From: CAXMMR01 sp963692975
GTDB taxonomy: Bacteria; Pseudomonadota; Alphaproteobacteria; Acetobacterales; Acetobacteraceae
Assembly (NCBI GenBank): GCA_963692975.2
Contig: CAXMMR010000010.1
Span: 62,001 to 126,000 of the forward strand
Reading direction: 5' to 3'
DNA: 64,000 bases
The notes under the pieces were generated by a model. It saw only the letters and a list, made by a program, of their open reading frames with translations, was not told the DNA's origin and ran no database searches. The position numbers were made by a program, and so were the translations under genes. Numbering within the stretch: the stretch's first letter is position 1; every line of letters begins with the position of its first letter. This document shows, one piece after another, positions 15,367-23,541 of the stretch.

Positions 15367-16439
15367 TAGAACAGCGCCAGCTGCGCCGACTTGGCCGGTT
15401 GTACGACAGCGAAGTGCTTCGTCTCCAGCGCCTCGCGCAACTCGAAGCCGTGCGCCTTGGCGGCGCGGTCGAAGCGGCGGGCGAGCAGCTCGGCATACGG
15501 GCCCTGGCCGACGAAGCGGCCATGGAACTGGCTGTCGTTCAGCGCGCCGGCGCGGGTCTGGCGGATCAGGCTCAGCACGTGGCGGGCGCGGTCCGGCCGA
15601 TGCTGCTGCAGCCAGGCCTCGAACATCGCGCGCAGCTCGAGCGGCAGGCGAAGCAGGACGTAGCCGGCGTGGCGGGCGCCGGCGGTAGCGGCGGCGGCGA
15701 GGATGCGCTCCAGCTCGGCGTCGTTGAGGCCCGGGATCATTGGCGCCGCCAGCACGCCGGCTGGCACGCCGGCTTCGGCCAGGGCGGCGACGGCGGCGAG
15801 GCGGCGGTTGGGGGCAGCGGCGCGGGGCTCCATCTTGCGGGCCAGCTCGCCGTCCAGCGTGGTGACCGACAGCCAGACGCGAACCAGGTTGCGGGCGGCG
15901 AGGCGCTGCAGAATGTCGAGGTCGCGCAGCACGCCGGCCGACTTGGTGACGATGGAGAGCGGATGGCCGTGGCGCTCCAGCACCTCGAGCACCGAGCGGG
16001 TCAGGCGCAGGGTGCGCTCGACCGGCTGGTAGGGGTCGGTGTTGGAGCCGAGCGCGAGCGGGCGGACGACGTAGCTCGGACGGCTGATCTCGCGCTCAAG
16101 CTTGGCGGCGACGTCCGGCTTGAAGGTCAGCTTGGTCTCGAAGTCGAGGCCGGGCGAGTAGCCGAGATAGGCGTGGGTGGGGCGGGCGTAGCAGTAGATG
16201 CAGCCGTGCTCGCAGCCGCGATAGGGGTTCACCGCACGGTCGAAGCCGATGTCGGGCGAGCTGTTCCAGCTGATGACGGTCTTGCTGCGGTCCGGCGTCA
16301 ACGTCGTGGGCAGCGGCGGCAGGGCCTCGAGCAGCCCCCAGCCATCGTCGAACGCCTCGGTGCTGGCGGTCTCGAAGCGGTTCGCCGGGTTGTCGAGGGC
16401 ACCGCGGCCGCGGTGCAGACGGGCGTCGACGTGGGCCAT
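15366..16439 (-). CDS. PA0069-family radical SAM protein (SplB-like)
   Basis: A 357-residue radical SAM enzyme. The 4Fe-4S/SAM-binding motif is CEHGCIYC with Cys76, Cys80 and Cys83, preceded by NPYRGCEHGC and followed by YARPTHAYLGYSPGLDFETK. LALGSNTDPYQPVERTLRLTR and SIVTKSAGVLRD are also characteristic of the PA0069/Rv2578c group, distantly related to spore photoproduct lyase. The reaction is not established; a DNA repair role is suspected. Upstream is a perfect alphaproteobacterial LexA box next to a -35 element, and AAGGTGA lies 5 nt before the ATG. This makes SOS induction likely. Confidence 0.92.
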   Translation of the reverse strand: MAHVDARLHRGRGALDNPANRFETASTEAFDDGWGLLEALPPLPTTLTPDRSKTVISWNSSPDIGFDRAVNPYRGCEHGCIYCYARPTHAYLGYSPGLDFETKLTFKPDVAAKLEREISRPSYVVRPLALGSNTDPYQPVERTLRLTRSVLEVLERHGHPLSIVTKSAGVLRDLDILQRLAARNLVRVWLSVTTLDGELARKMEPRAAAPNRRLAAVAALAEAGVPAGVLAAPMIPGLNDAELERILAAAATAGARHAGYVLLRLPLELRAMFEAWLQQHRPDRARHVLSLIRQTRAGALNDSQFHGRFVGQGPYAELLARRFDRAAKAHGFELREALETKHFAVVQPAKSAQLALF

Positions 16440-16462
16440 GAGTTCACCTTGCGTTCCAGTTG

Positions 16463-16506
16463 ACTGTGGCGCGCGATGGGCCGGGCGTCAAGAACGAACT
16501 GGGAAC
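16463..16506 (-). promoter_or_regulatory. LexA (SOS) box and promoter of the radical SAM gene
   Basis: On the minus strand, GTTC-N7-GTTC (16492-16506) is the alphaproteobacterial SOS box. It directly abuts TTGACG (-35, 16486-16491), followed after 17 nt by CACAGT (-10, 16463-16468), 24 nt before the start codon. LexA bound here would block the -35. The consensus is established for alphaproteobacteria; the regulation is inferred. Confidence 0.65.
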
Positions 16507-16583
16507 AACGGCGCTCAACAGGCCAGTTGAGGATGGAACCCGGCCTGTCCCGGGGATCTTGCGGACGGCGTGGATCCTGCGCC

Positions 16584-17036
16584 CTATTTGAGCGTGTAGA
16601 CGAAGTCGAAAGCGCTTGCCTTCTGATCGCGGGCATGCAGCCGCATATCACCCCGCGCGCCACTGAACGCTCCCGTTCCACCGGTCACCGCCAAGACCGA
16701 GTCCTTGTCGTCGAAAAACGGACCATCCACCGAGATCTGGCCGGTGCTCAGGATCAGCGTCCAATGGCACTCGAAGGATTTCCGGACGATCACGCGAACG
16801 CAATATCCTTGATCGCTCCCCACTCTCTGCTGATCGGCAGCATCGAAGACGTCGTTGGAGAACGTCAGGATGTCGCCGACGGAGTCGGCGGCAGCACCAG
16901 CATGGACGGAGACGGCGTCCGTCGTGGCCCGTTCCACAACCGTAAACGTGCTGGCGCTCGCCCAGGACGACATCGAGCTCGCATAGGCGGTTGCGGCGGC
17001 GAGCTTGAGCAGCGTCATCGCGCGATGGCGGGTCAT
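16584..17036 (-). CDS. Secreted allene-oxide-cyclase/dirigent-like barrel protein
   Basis: A 150-residue protein with an N-terminal signal sequence (about 1-30, ending SSWASAS) and a beta-rich body. VLAVTGGTGAFSGARGDMRL near residues 113-132 is the hallmark GGTG-F-GARG loop of allene oxide cyclase-like and dirigent barrels, and the ending FDFVYTL also fits. Two cysteines (YCVRV and ECHWT) could form a disulfide. It is the last gene of the three-gene operon with the permease, with which it shares ATGA. Its biochemical role is unknown. Confidence 0.7.
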   Translation of the reverse strand: MTRHRAMTLLKLAAATAYASSMSSWASASTFTVVERATTDAVSVHAGAAADSVGDILTFSNDVFDAADQQRVGSDQGYCVRVIVRKSFECHWTLILSTGQISVDGPFFDDKDSVLAVTGGTGAFSGARGDMRLHARDQKASAFDFVYTLK

Positions 17037-18547
17037 TCGACCGCTGCTCCGGCAGGCACGGTCGAGGCGCCCGACCGGCCCAATGCCGAAGCATCTCCCG
17101 CCGGCGCGTCCCCCCTGTCATAAGGCCGGAGGATCAGCATGTAGGCGCCACCTGTTGCGACGACCGCCGCCAGCGTCGCCGACATCGCGTAGTTGACATA
17201 CCAAGGTTCGGCAGGCGTTCGCGGCCACAGCATGTCGAGGATCGCCGCGACGCCATAGACGAGCGCGGCGACGTTGACGGCCATCCCGCGGCTGCCAAGG
17301 GTGAACTGCCCGGCCGGGCGCCAGCCTTGCCGCCTGGCCCAAAGCGCGCCGACGACGATCATCTGAAAGGCGGCGTAGATTCCGATGACGGCGAAGTTCA
17401 CGATCGTCGCCACGGCGTCCTGAAAGAACATGCCCATGAACAGGATGATGCAGGCGACGGACCCGCAGAGCAGCAGCGCGCGCTCGGGCACCTGTGTCCG
17501 GACTGCCAGCTTGTTGAGCCAGGCGCTACCCGCGACCATTTCGTCACGGGCGTAAGCGAAGATCAGGCGGCTTGCGGCTGCCTGAAGAGAGAGGATGCAG
17601 GAGACGAAGGATATCATCACCACCAGCACCACCAGCCGCGAGCCGCTCGAGCCGAAATCGGTTATCAAGATGCGCTCGACGGGATCGGCGACGCTGCCAT
17701 TCGTGACCGCGTGCATGTCGGGCACCGCCAGGATCAGAGCGAGACAGACGAAGACGGCCGCCGCCATACCGACATAGATCGTCCGGCGCATTGCTCTCGG
17801 GACGCTCAAGCCGGGGTTGGGCGTCTCCTCCGCCAGGTCACCGCACGCTTCGAACCCGTAGCAGCTGAACAGGCCCGCCACTGCAGCCGCCAGAAACGCG
17901 GCAAGGTAGCCGCCGCCATGGGCGACGCCTGAGCCGTCGAAAACGACGCGCAACGGTTGGTGCCTGCCGACCGCGTACAGGTAGATCCCGACGAGCAACG
18001 CGCCCGCGATCTCACAGACGAAGCCGAACATGGCGATGCGGGCGAGGAACTTGGTGCCGCCGAGATTGATCGCTGTCGAGAGCGCGACAAGGGCGATGGC
18101 GATCGTCGTCGTGACCCTCGGGGTTGCGTCGAAGCCAAGCAGCGGAGCCATGAACGGCGCTGCTCCGGCGGCGACCGCGGCGATGGTCGTAAACAACGCC
18201 CAACCATAGATCCATCCCGCCATCCACGCCCAACGCTTGCCGACCAGCCGACGCGCCCAAGGATAGAGCCCGCCCGAGATGGGAAACTGGGACACCACCT
18301 CGCAGAAGATCAAACAGACCAGCAGCTGCCCAAGCGTTGCGACGAGGTAGGACCATATCATCGGCGGCCCACCGGCGGCCATGCCGACGTCGAAGACGGA
18401 ATAGACACCGACGACGGGAGACAGATAGGTAAATCCGAGCGCGAAGTTTTCCCACAGCGTCATGGAGCGGTTGAACTTCGTCACGTATCCGAGCGCGTAT
18501 AGTTGCTCGGCATCCGCGTCGTTGGCATGACCCTGTCGATCAGGCAT
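17033..18547 (-). CDS. APC-family amino acid/polyamine permease
   Basis: A 504-residue transporter with about 12 hydrophobic segments and the APC-type N-terminus MTLWENFALGFTYLSPVVGVYSVF, ISGGLYPWARRLVGKRWAWMAGWIYGW and FSCYGFEACGDLAEETPNPG. ATG 18547 is preferred over the upstream TTG, with AGAGG about 7 nt ahead. It lies 39 nt after an aminobutyraldehyde dehydrogenase gene. GABA, putrescine or a related amine is a plausible substrate; this is an inference from context. Confidence 0.9.
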   Translation of the reverse strand: MPDRQGHANDADAEQLYALGYVTKFNRSMTLWENFALGFTYLSPVVGVYSVFDVGMAAGGPPMIWSYLVATLGQLLVCLIFCEVVSQFPISGGLYPWARRLVGKRWAWMAGWIYGWALFTTIAAVAAGAAPFMAPLLGFDATPRVTTTIAIALVALSTAINLGGTKFLARIAMFGFVCEIAGALLVGIYLYAVGRHQPLRVVFDGSGVAHGGGYLAAFLAAAVAGLFSCYGFEACGDLAEETPNPGLSVPRAMRRTIYVGMAAAVFVCLALILAVPDMHAVTNGSVADPVERILITDFGSSGSRLVVLVVMISFVSCILSLQAAASRLIFAYARDEMVAGSAWLNKLAVRTQVPERALLLCGSVACIILFMGMFFQDAVATIVNFAVIGIYAAFQMIVVGALWARRQGWRPAGQFTLGSRGMAVNVAALVYGVAAILDMLWPRTPAEPWYVNYAMSATLAAVVATGGAYMLILRPYDRGDAPAGDASALGRSGASTVPAGAAVE

Positions 18548-18586
18548 GAGCAACCTCTTGCAGCATCGCCGCGTGGAACCCGGACG

Positions 18587-20011
18587 TCACAGCTTGATCA
18601 TCACGTGGCGGACGACGGTGTAGTCCTCGAGTGCAAATGAGCTGAGATCCTTGCCGTATCCGGAGTGTTTCAGGCCGCCATGCGGCATCTCGCTTGCCAG
18701 CATGAAGTGCGTGTTCACCCAAGTGCAGCCATATCGCAGGCGCGAGGCGACGTTCATCGCTCGCGAAACGTCACGAGACCAGACCGACGACGCCAGACCA
18801 TATGGAGAGTCGTTTGCCCAGCCGACGGCCTGGTCGACGTCATCGAACCGGGTGACCGACACGACAGGCCCGAAAACCTCCTTGCGGACAACCTCGTCAT
18901 CCTGCTGAGCGCCGGCGATGATCGTCGGCTCGAAAAAGAAGCCGTCGCCGTGGCAACGTTGCCCGCCCGTTTCGATCGAGACATGCGGCTGATCCGCCGC
19001 ACGCTCCACGAAGCCCGCAACGCGCGCGCGCTGACGCTCCGAGATCAATGGCCCCAGGTCGTTTAGGCTGTCGTCGTCATCTTGGTAGCGGAGGCTTCGT
19101 ACCGCACCTGACAGGTCGGCGACGAAGCTGTCGTAGAGCTTGGCGCCACAGTAGATCCGGCAGGCGGCCGTGCAATCCTGGCCTGCGTTGTAGAAACCGA
19201 AATCGCGGACGCCCTGGACGACAGACGCAAGATCGGCGTCGTCCAGAACGATGACCGGCGCCTTGCCGCCCAGCTCCAGATGGGTGCGCTTGATCGTCTG
19301 GGTCGCGGCAGCGAGCACTTTCTGCCCCGTGGCGACGTCGCCCGTCAGAGAGATGAGGGCGACCGCAGGATGATGGATGAGGTGATGTCCAACAGTCTCT
19401 CCACGGCCAGCGATGACGTTGATCACGCCCGGAGGAAAAATCTCCGCCAGATGCCGTGCAAGCTTCAGGCTGGTCAGAGATGTCTGTTCCGATGGTTTCA
19501 GAACCACGGTGTTGCCTGCCGCCAAGGCAGGAGCGATCTTCCAGACCGCCATCATCAGCGGGTAGTTCCAAGGCGTGATCGACGCAATGACCCCGATAGG
19601 ATCGCGCCTGACCATCGACGTGTGGTCGGCCAGATACTCGCCCGCGACCGGGCCCTGCAGGCAGCGTATGGCGCCGGCAAAGAAGCGAATACAATCGACG
19701 GTGGCTGGGATCTCGTCCCTCAGCACCAGGTGACGCGGCTTGCCGCAATTGAGCGCTTCCAACGCCGCATACGCCGCCGCATCCGTCTCGATGCTGTCGG
19801 CAAGCTTCAGCAGCAGCAGAGACCGCTCTGCCGGCGTTGTGCGCGACCAGCGCTCGAAGGCGGCTGCGGCGGCGGCAATCGCCTCGTCGACCTGGTGGAC
19901 AGAGGCTTCAGGAACGGTGGCGATGATGTTACCCGTCCGCGGATCGAGAGTGTGCTCGTCAACCCCGAGGCCGGCTTGGAATTGCGTGCCGATCAGCATG
20001 GAGGTCGTCAT
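18587..20011 (-). CDS. Gamma-aminobutyraldehyde dehydrogenase (PatD-like)
   Basis: A 474-residue NAD-dependent aldehyde dehydrogenase. The catalytic Cys280 lies in YNAGQDCTAACRIY and the general base Glu246 in HLELGGKAPV; ITPWNYPLMMAVWKIAPAL and the SLTGDVATGQKV cofactor loop are present. MLIGTQF, NAGQDCTAACR and GLKHSGYGKDLS fit the aminobutyraldehyde dehydrogenase group that oxidises 4-aminobutanal from putrescine to GABA. ATG 20011 is chosen over upstream in-frame codons because AGAAGGTG precedes it by 6 nt. It is the first gene of an operon with the APC permease and the AOC-like protein. Confidence 0.88.
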   Translation of the reverse strand: MTTSMLIGTQFQAGLGVDEHTLDPRTGNIIATVPEASVHQVDEAIAAAAAAFERWSRTTPAERSLLLLKLADSIETDAAAYAALEALNCGKPRHLVLRDEIPATVDCIRFFAGAIRCLQGPVAGEYLADHTSMVRRDPIGVIASITPWNYPLMMAVWKIAPALAAGNTVVLKPSEQTSLTSLKLARHLAEIFPPGVINVIAGRGETVGHHLIHHPAVALISLTGDVATGQKVLAAATQTIKRTHLELGGKAPVIVLDDADLASVVQGVRDFGFYNAGQDCTAACRIYCGAKLYDSFVADLSGAVRSLRYQDDDDSLNDLGPLISERQRARVAGFVERAADQPHVSIETGGQRCHGDGFFFEPTIIAGAQQDDEVVRKEVFGPVVSVTRFDDVDQAVGWANDSPYGLASSVWSRDVSRAMNVASRLRYGCTWVNTHFMLASEMPHGGLKHSGYGKDLSSFALEDYTVVRHVMIKL

Positions 20012-20324
20012 TGCCGGCACCTTCTGTAGACAGTATGCGGCGAGTGCCTGCAGGATTTGTGCCGTTCCGAGAACTCGCGTCGCCTCTGCGGGCAACACAC
20101 CTGCGGTTTGCACCGGCCGGGAAGTTTGCACGCGCAAAATACCGCACCACCCCCTTCAGCTCTCGCTTCGAACCATCGTTTCTTGGTCCGGATGCCAATT
20201 AGACCGCTGGTGAACGGACTCAAACTTCGCGCTTGAACCGCTCGTCGCCGAAATGGCTCTGTATTACTGTGCGTGTAGCCTGTCGTTGACCTGGCAATTT
20301 TCCGGCTTCAAACCTGACGGACCG
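20012..20324. other. Intergenic region upstream of the aldehyde dehydrogenase operon
   Basis: About 310 nt with no convincing gene. It holds the ribosome binding site of the dehydrogenase and presumably its promoter, but no clear -35/-10 pair or operator stood out. Base composition is less GC-rich than the surrounding genes. Confidence 0.5.
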
Positions 20325-20396
20325 GTTTCCAAAGGCCGCCGGCCTTTGGTGGGGTCCTCATCTTCAAGAGGGGGGCAAAGTCCCTTGCTTTGCTTT
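20325..20396 (-). repeat. Family B repeat, copy B6 (short, diverged)
   Basis: The CCAAAGGCCGCCGGCCTTTGG hairpin (20329-20349) is followed by TGGGGTC and a decayed GGGGCAAAGTCCCTTGC. Only the AAAGGC and terminal modules remain, in minus orientation, directly before the ClC gene. Confidence 0.65.
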
Positions 20397-20415
20397 GCGT
20401 CATGAAAGGCCTGCG

Positions 20416-21753
20416 ATGAACACGAGGCGGCGACTGAGGAGATTGCGGCGGTCGCCGTTGTTGTCGCGGCGGATTTGGGTGCGGCGGGTGGCATTCTGGT
20501 TCGGGGCGTTGCTGGTGGGGCTGGTGGCGCTGGGGTTTGCGCAGGTGGCGAGCGGGGCGGATGGGCTGTTTCGGCGGGTCACCTTAATCAGCCCGTGGCT
20601 GGCGCTGGTGATCTGCCCGGCGGGGCTCGCGGGGTCGGTCTGGCTGACCAGGAGCGTGTTTGCCGGGGCGCAGGGGTCGGGAATACCGCAGGTCATGGCG
20701 GCGCTGCACACGCACCGGCCGGAGGTGGTGGAGCAGGTGCTTTCGCCGCGGGTGGCGGTGGGCAAGGTGCTGCTGACGACGGTGGGGCTGGCCTGCGGCG
20801 CCTCGATCGGGCGCGAGGGGCCGACAGTGCAGGTGGGCGCGGCGGTGATGCACCAGCTCGGGCGGGCGCTGCGGCTGCCGCGGCTGGAGGACAGCCGGGC
20901 GCTGGTGCTGGCCGGGGGCGCGGCGGGGGTCGCGGCGGCGTTCAACACGCCGCTGGCCGGGATCGTGTTCGGCATCGAGGAGCTGTCGCACTCGTTCGAG
21001 AGCCGGGCCAGCGCGACGGTGCTGACGGCGGTGATCGTCGCCGGGCTGACCACGCTCGCGCTGGTGGGCAACTCGTCGTATTTCGGGGTGACGCCGGCGG
21101 GCATGGACGTGGCGCGGGACTGGCTCGCGGTGCCGGTCGCGGCGGTGCTCGGGGGGCTTGCCGGCGGGCTGTTCAGCCAGGTGCTGGTCAGTGCGGCGCG
21201 CGGCGTGCCGGGGCGGGCGGGGCAATTGATCAAGGCCAGGCCGGTGGCGTTCGCCGCCTGCTGCGGGCTGGTGGTGGCGGTCGTCGGGCTGATCTCGGGC
21301 GGGGCGACCTATGGCACCGGCTACACCGCGGCGCGCGACCTGGTGCGTGGGCAGGTGCAGGCGGTGCCGTTCGGCTTTTCGGTGCTGAAGATCATCGCCA
21401 CGCTGGCCTCGTATCTGAGCGGCATCCCGGGCGGAATATTCGCGCCGTCGCTGTCGATCGGGGCGGGGATCGGGCGGACGATCGCGCATTTTCTGCTGCC
21501 CGGGCTGCCGACGGCGCCCGTGGTGCTGATCGGCATGGTCGCCTACTTCTCGGGCGTCGTGCAGGCGCCCATCACCGCAGCGGTGATCGTGATGGAAATG
21601 ACCGACAACCAGCAGATGACGGTGCCGCTGATGCTGGCCTCGTTCCTGGCGTTCGGAGTCTCACGCCTGGTATGTCGCCGGCCGATCTATGGCGCGCTGG
21701 CGGCGGGGTTCCTCAGGTCGGTGGAGCAGACGGCGGTGGGGACGGGGGAGTGA
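20416..21753 (+). CDS. ClC-family chloride channel/transporter
   Basis: A 445-residue ClC protein with all three anion-selectivity signatures: GSGIPQ (87-92), GREGP with gating Glu134 (132-136), and GGIFAPSL (about 340). The internal FGIEEL carries the acidic residues at the position of the proton-coupling Glu of ClC-ec1, suggesting a Cl-/H+ exchanger. Cytoplasmic CBS domains are absent. ATG 20416 is preferred over an upstream TTG at 20395 that would add RHERPA. Such proteins help in acid stress and charge balance. Confidence 0.93.
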   Translation: MNTRRRLRRLRRSPLLSRRIWVRRVAFWFGALLVGLVALGFAQVASGADGLFRRVTLISPWLALVICPAGLAGSVWLTRSVFAGAQGSGIPQVMAALHTHRPEVVEQVLSPRVAVGKVLLTTVGLACGASIGREGPTVQVGAAVMHQLGRALRLPRLEDSRALVLAGGAAGVAAAFNTPLAGIVFGIEELSHSFESRASATVLTAVIVAGLTTLALVGNSSYFGVTPAGMDVARDWLAVPVAAVLGGLAGGLFSQVLVSAARGVPGRAGQLIKARPVAFAACCGLVVAVVGLISGGATYGTGYTAARDLVRGQVQAVPFGFSVLKIIATLASYLSGIPGGIFAPSLSIGAGIGRTIAHFLLPGLPTAPVVLIGMVAYFSGVVQAPITAAVIVMEMTDNQQMTVPLMLASFLAFGVSRLVCRRPIYGALAAGFLRSVEQTAVGTGE

Positions 21754-21765
21754 GGCAAGGCAAGC

Positions 21766-21926
21766 GCTTCTTTTTTGAAAAAAAGAAGCAAAAAACTTTT
21801 ATCAGTTTAGCGATACGTCAGGACTGTTATATTTGAGAACTTCAAAGGCTCCGCCTTTGATGATCTAAGTTTGGATAGAGCCCCATCGGATAAAAGTTTT
21901 TTGGTTCTTTTTTTCAAAAAAGAACC
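21766..21926 (+). repeat. Composite repeat: family A copy A5 with a family B fragment (B7) inside
   Basis: GAAG-type hairpin 21766-21789 and GAAC-type hairpin 21903-21926 flank a longer than usual spacer. Within it, 21841-21866 is the B module TTCAAAGGCTCCGCCTTTGA. The composite sits between the convergent ClC and NTF2-like genes. Confidence 0.8.
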
Positions 21927-21932
21927 GCTTCC

Positions 21933-22403
21933 TCAAAGCCCCAACTCCGTCAAACCTGGATGCTCGGCCGGCCGCGGGCCGAGCGGCCAGTGGAAGAGAC
22001 GGTCGGCTGGCTCGATTGGAACGTCGTTGATGCTGGCGTCGCGGCGGCGCATCAGGCCGTTCTCGTCGAACGCCCATTGCTCGTTGCCGAAGGAGCGGAA
22101 CCAGGCGCCGGCGGGATCGTGCGATTCGTAGACGAAACGTACGGCGATGTGGTCGGCGGTGTAGGCCCAGACTTCCTTGATCAGGCGGTAGTCAAGCTCG
22201 CGCTGCCATTTGCGGGTGAGAAACGCGGTGATGGCGTCGCGGCCGGAGAAGAGCTCGGTGCGGTTGCGCCAGCGGCTGTCGGGCGTGTAGGCGGCCGCGC
22301 AGCGGGCAGGATCGCGGCTGTTCCAGGCGTCTTCGGCGGCGCGGGCTTTTTTGGCGGCCGATCCGGCGTCGAAGGGCGGGAGGGGCGGGCGGGACTCGGT
22401 CAT
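21933..22403 (-). CDS. NTF2-like (DUF1348/SnoaL-like) protein
   Basis: A 156-residue single-domain protein of the nuclear transport factor 2 fold, DUF1348 type. RAAEDAWNSRDPARCAAAYTPDSRWRNRTELFSGRDAI, VWAYTADHIAVRFVYESHD and FRSFGNEQWAFDENGLMRRRDASIND are typical. No catalytic role is established for this subfamily. It overlaps moaB by ATGA and is probably co-translated with it. Confidence 0.88.
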   Translation of the reverse strand: MTESRPPLPPFDAGSAAKKARAAEDAWNSRDPARCAAAYTPDSRWRNRTELFSGRDAITAFLTRKWQRELDYRLIKEVWAYTADHIAVRFVYESHDPAGAWFRSFGNEQWAFDENGLMRRRDASINDVPIEPADRLFHWPLGPRPAEHPGLTELGL

Positions 22404-22954
22404 CGGGCGCTGCTCCGGGGCTCGTTCAAATGTTCGTTCAAGCGGGGCATCAGCTCGACCAGGTTGCAGGGGCGGTGGCGGCTGTCGAGCTGGGAGAGGA
22501 GGATGTCGTCCCAGCCGTCGCGGACGGCGCCGTTGCTGCCGGGCAGGGCGAAGAGGTAGGTGCCGTTGGCGACGCCGGCGAGCGCGCGGGACTGCATCGT
22601 CGAGGTGCCGATCTTGGCGTAGCTGAGCATGCGGAACAGCTCGCCGAAGCCTTCGATGCGCTTCTCCAGAACCCGGTCGAGGGCTTCGGGGGTGACGTCG
22701 CGGCCGGTGATGCCGGTTCCGCCGGTGCTGATGATGACGTCGACGGCAGGGTCGGCGATCCAGCGGCCGAGGCGGGCCTCGAGGGCGGTGACCTCGTCGC
22801 GGACGATGGCGCGGTCGATCAGGTGGTGGCCGGCGGCGGCGATGCGGGCGGCGAGGATGTCGCCCGAGGTGTCGGTGCCGGGCTCGCGGGTGTCGGAGAC
22901 GGTGAGCACGGCGATGTTGACAGGGGTGAAGGCGCGGGCGGTGTCGATAGGCAT
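22400..22954 (-). CDS. moaB: Molybdopterin adenylyltransferase-like protein MoaB
   Basis: A 184-residue MoaB/MogA-family protein of molybdenum cofactor synthesis, which binds or adenylylates molybdopterin. The family motif ISTGGTGITGRDVTPEAL (about 94-111), NIAVLTVSDTR at the start and FALPGSNGAVRDGWDDIL near the end are all present. The NTF2-like gene follows with a 4-nt overlap. No other moa genes are in the window. Confidence 0.93.
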   Translation of the reverse strand: MPIDTARAFTPVNIAVLTVSDTREPGTDTSGDILAARIAAAGHHLIDRAIVRDEVTALEARLGRWIADPAVDVIISTGGTGITGRDVTPEALDRVLEKRIEGFGELFRMLSYAKIGTSTMQSRALAGVANGTYLFALPGSNGAVRDGWDDILLSQLDSRHRPCNLVELMPRLNEHLNEPRSSAR

Positions 22955-23541
22955 GCGGGCACTCCGAGGGGCGGCATGATGACGAACCCGCAGGCGCGGC
23001 TCGGGATGCGGTGGCGCGATCGGCTGGGAGCTATTTGGGTCGAGCGGATCAGGGGCGCAGGTCAGGCGGCTCAGCCTGCGTCGAGGGCTAGGATTGTGCC
23101 GCGGCTGCCGGCGGTGGGTGGCCGTGGGCGGCTTGCCGGTCGCTGACGCGGCCGAGCAGGGCGCGCGAGACGGCGATCCGGTCGCGGGTATCGTTCGACA
23201 TCGCCTGCAGGCTGCTGATGCAGTGGGTGGCGGCGGCGTGGTGGGCGGATTTGGTCTGCCTGACCTTGAACAGGATGGCGACTGGCATCGGCCTTGCGCG
23301 CTGCGTCATCGCGTCGCTCCGGTCACGGAAGCGGAAGCACAAGGCGGTCTCGATTCCAAACGCCGTCGGCGCGCTGTCGAGGTCGCACCAGATTACGCTG
23401 ATTTAAGCGGAACCGTGAGGCCTATTTAGCGCAGTCGGGATAATCTTTGATGGTTTCGGCGCCGGTCGAGGCTGTGGCCGGGCACGCCGAGATGATGGCG
23501 GAACGTGTCCCCGGCGTGCTGCCGAATCGGCGAGGCCGGGT
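22955..23541. other. Gene-poor region between moaB and the transglycosylase gene
   Basis: Nearly 590 nt without a recognisable gene other than one weak candidate frame (23088-23309, minus). Neither repeat family is present, unlike most other gaps. It probably contains the moaB promoter, which I could not locate. Confidence 0.45.
23088..23309 (-). CDS. Doubtful small hypothetical protein
   Basis: ATG 23309 opens a 73-residue frame beginning MTQRARPMPVAILFKVRQTK and ending in a low-complexity AHGHPPPAAAAQS tail. It has no recognised domain, and its only support is being the longest frame in a 590-nt gap. Confidence 0.2.
   Translation of the reverse strand: MTQRARPMPVAILFKVRQTKSAHHAAATHCISSLQAMSNDTRDRIAVSRALLGRVSDRQAAHGHPPPAAAAQS

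Noticed and set aside
15273..16463. A long plus-strand open frame (396 codons) opposite the radical SAM gene
   Set aside because: It is antisense to a gene with all catalytic motifs; the translation is low-complexity (Gly, Ala, Arg, Val rich), as expected for a shadow frame in high-GC DNA.
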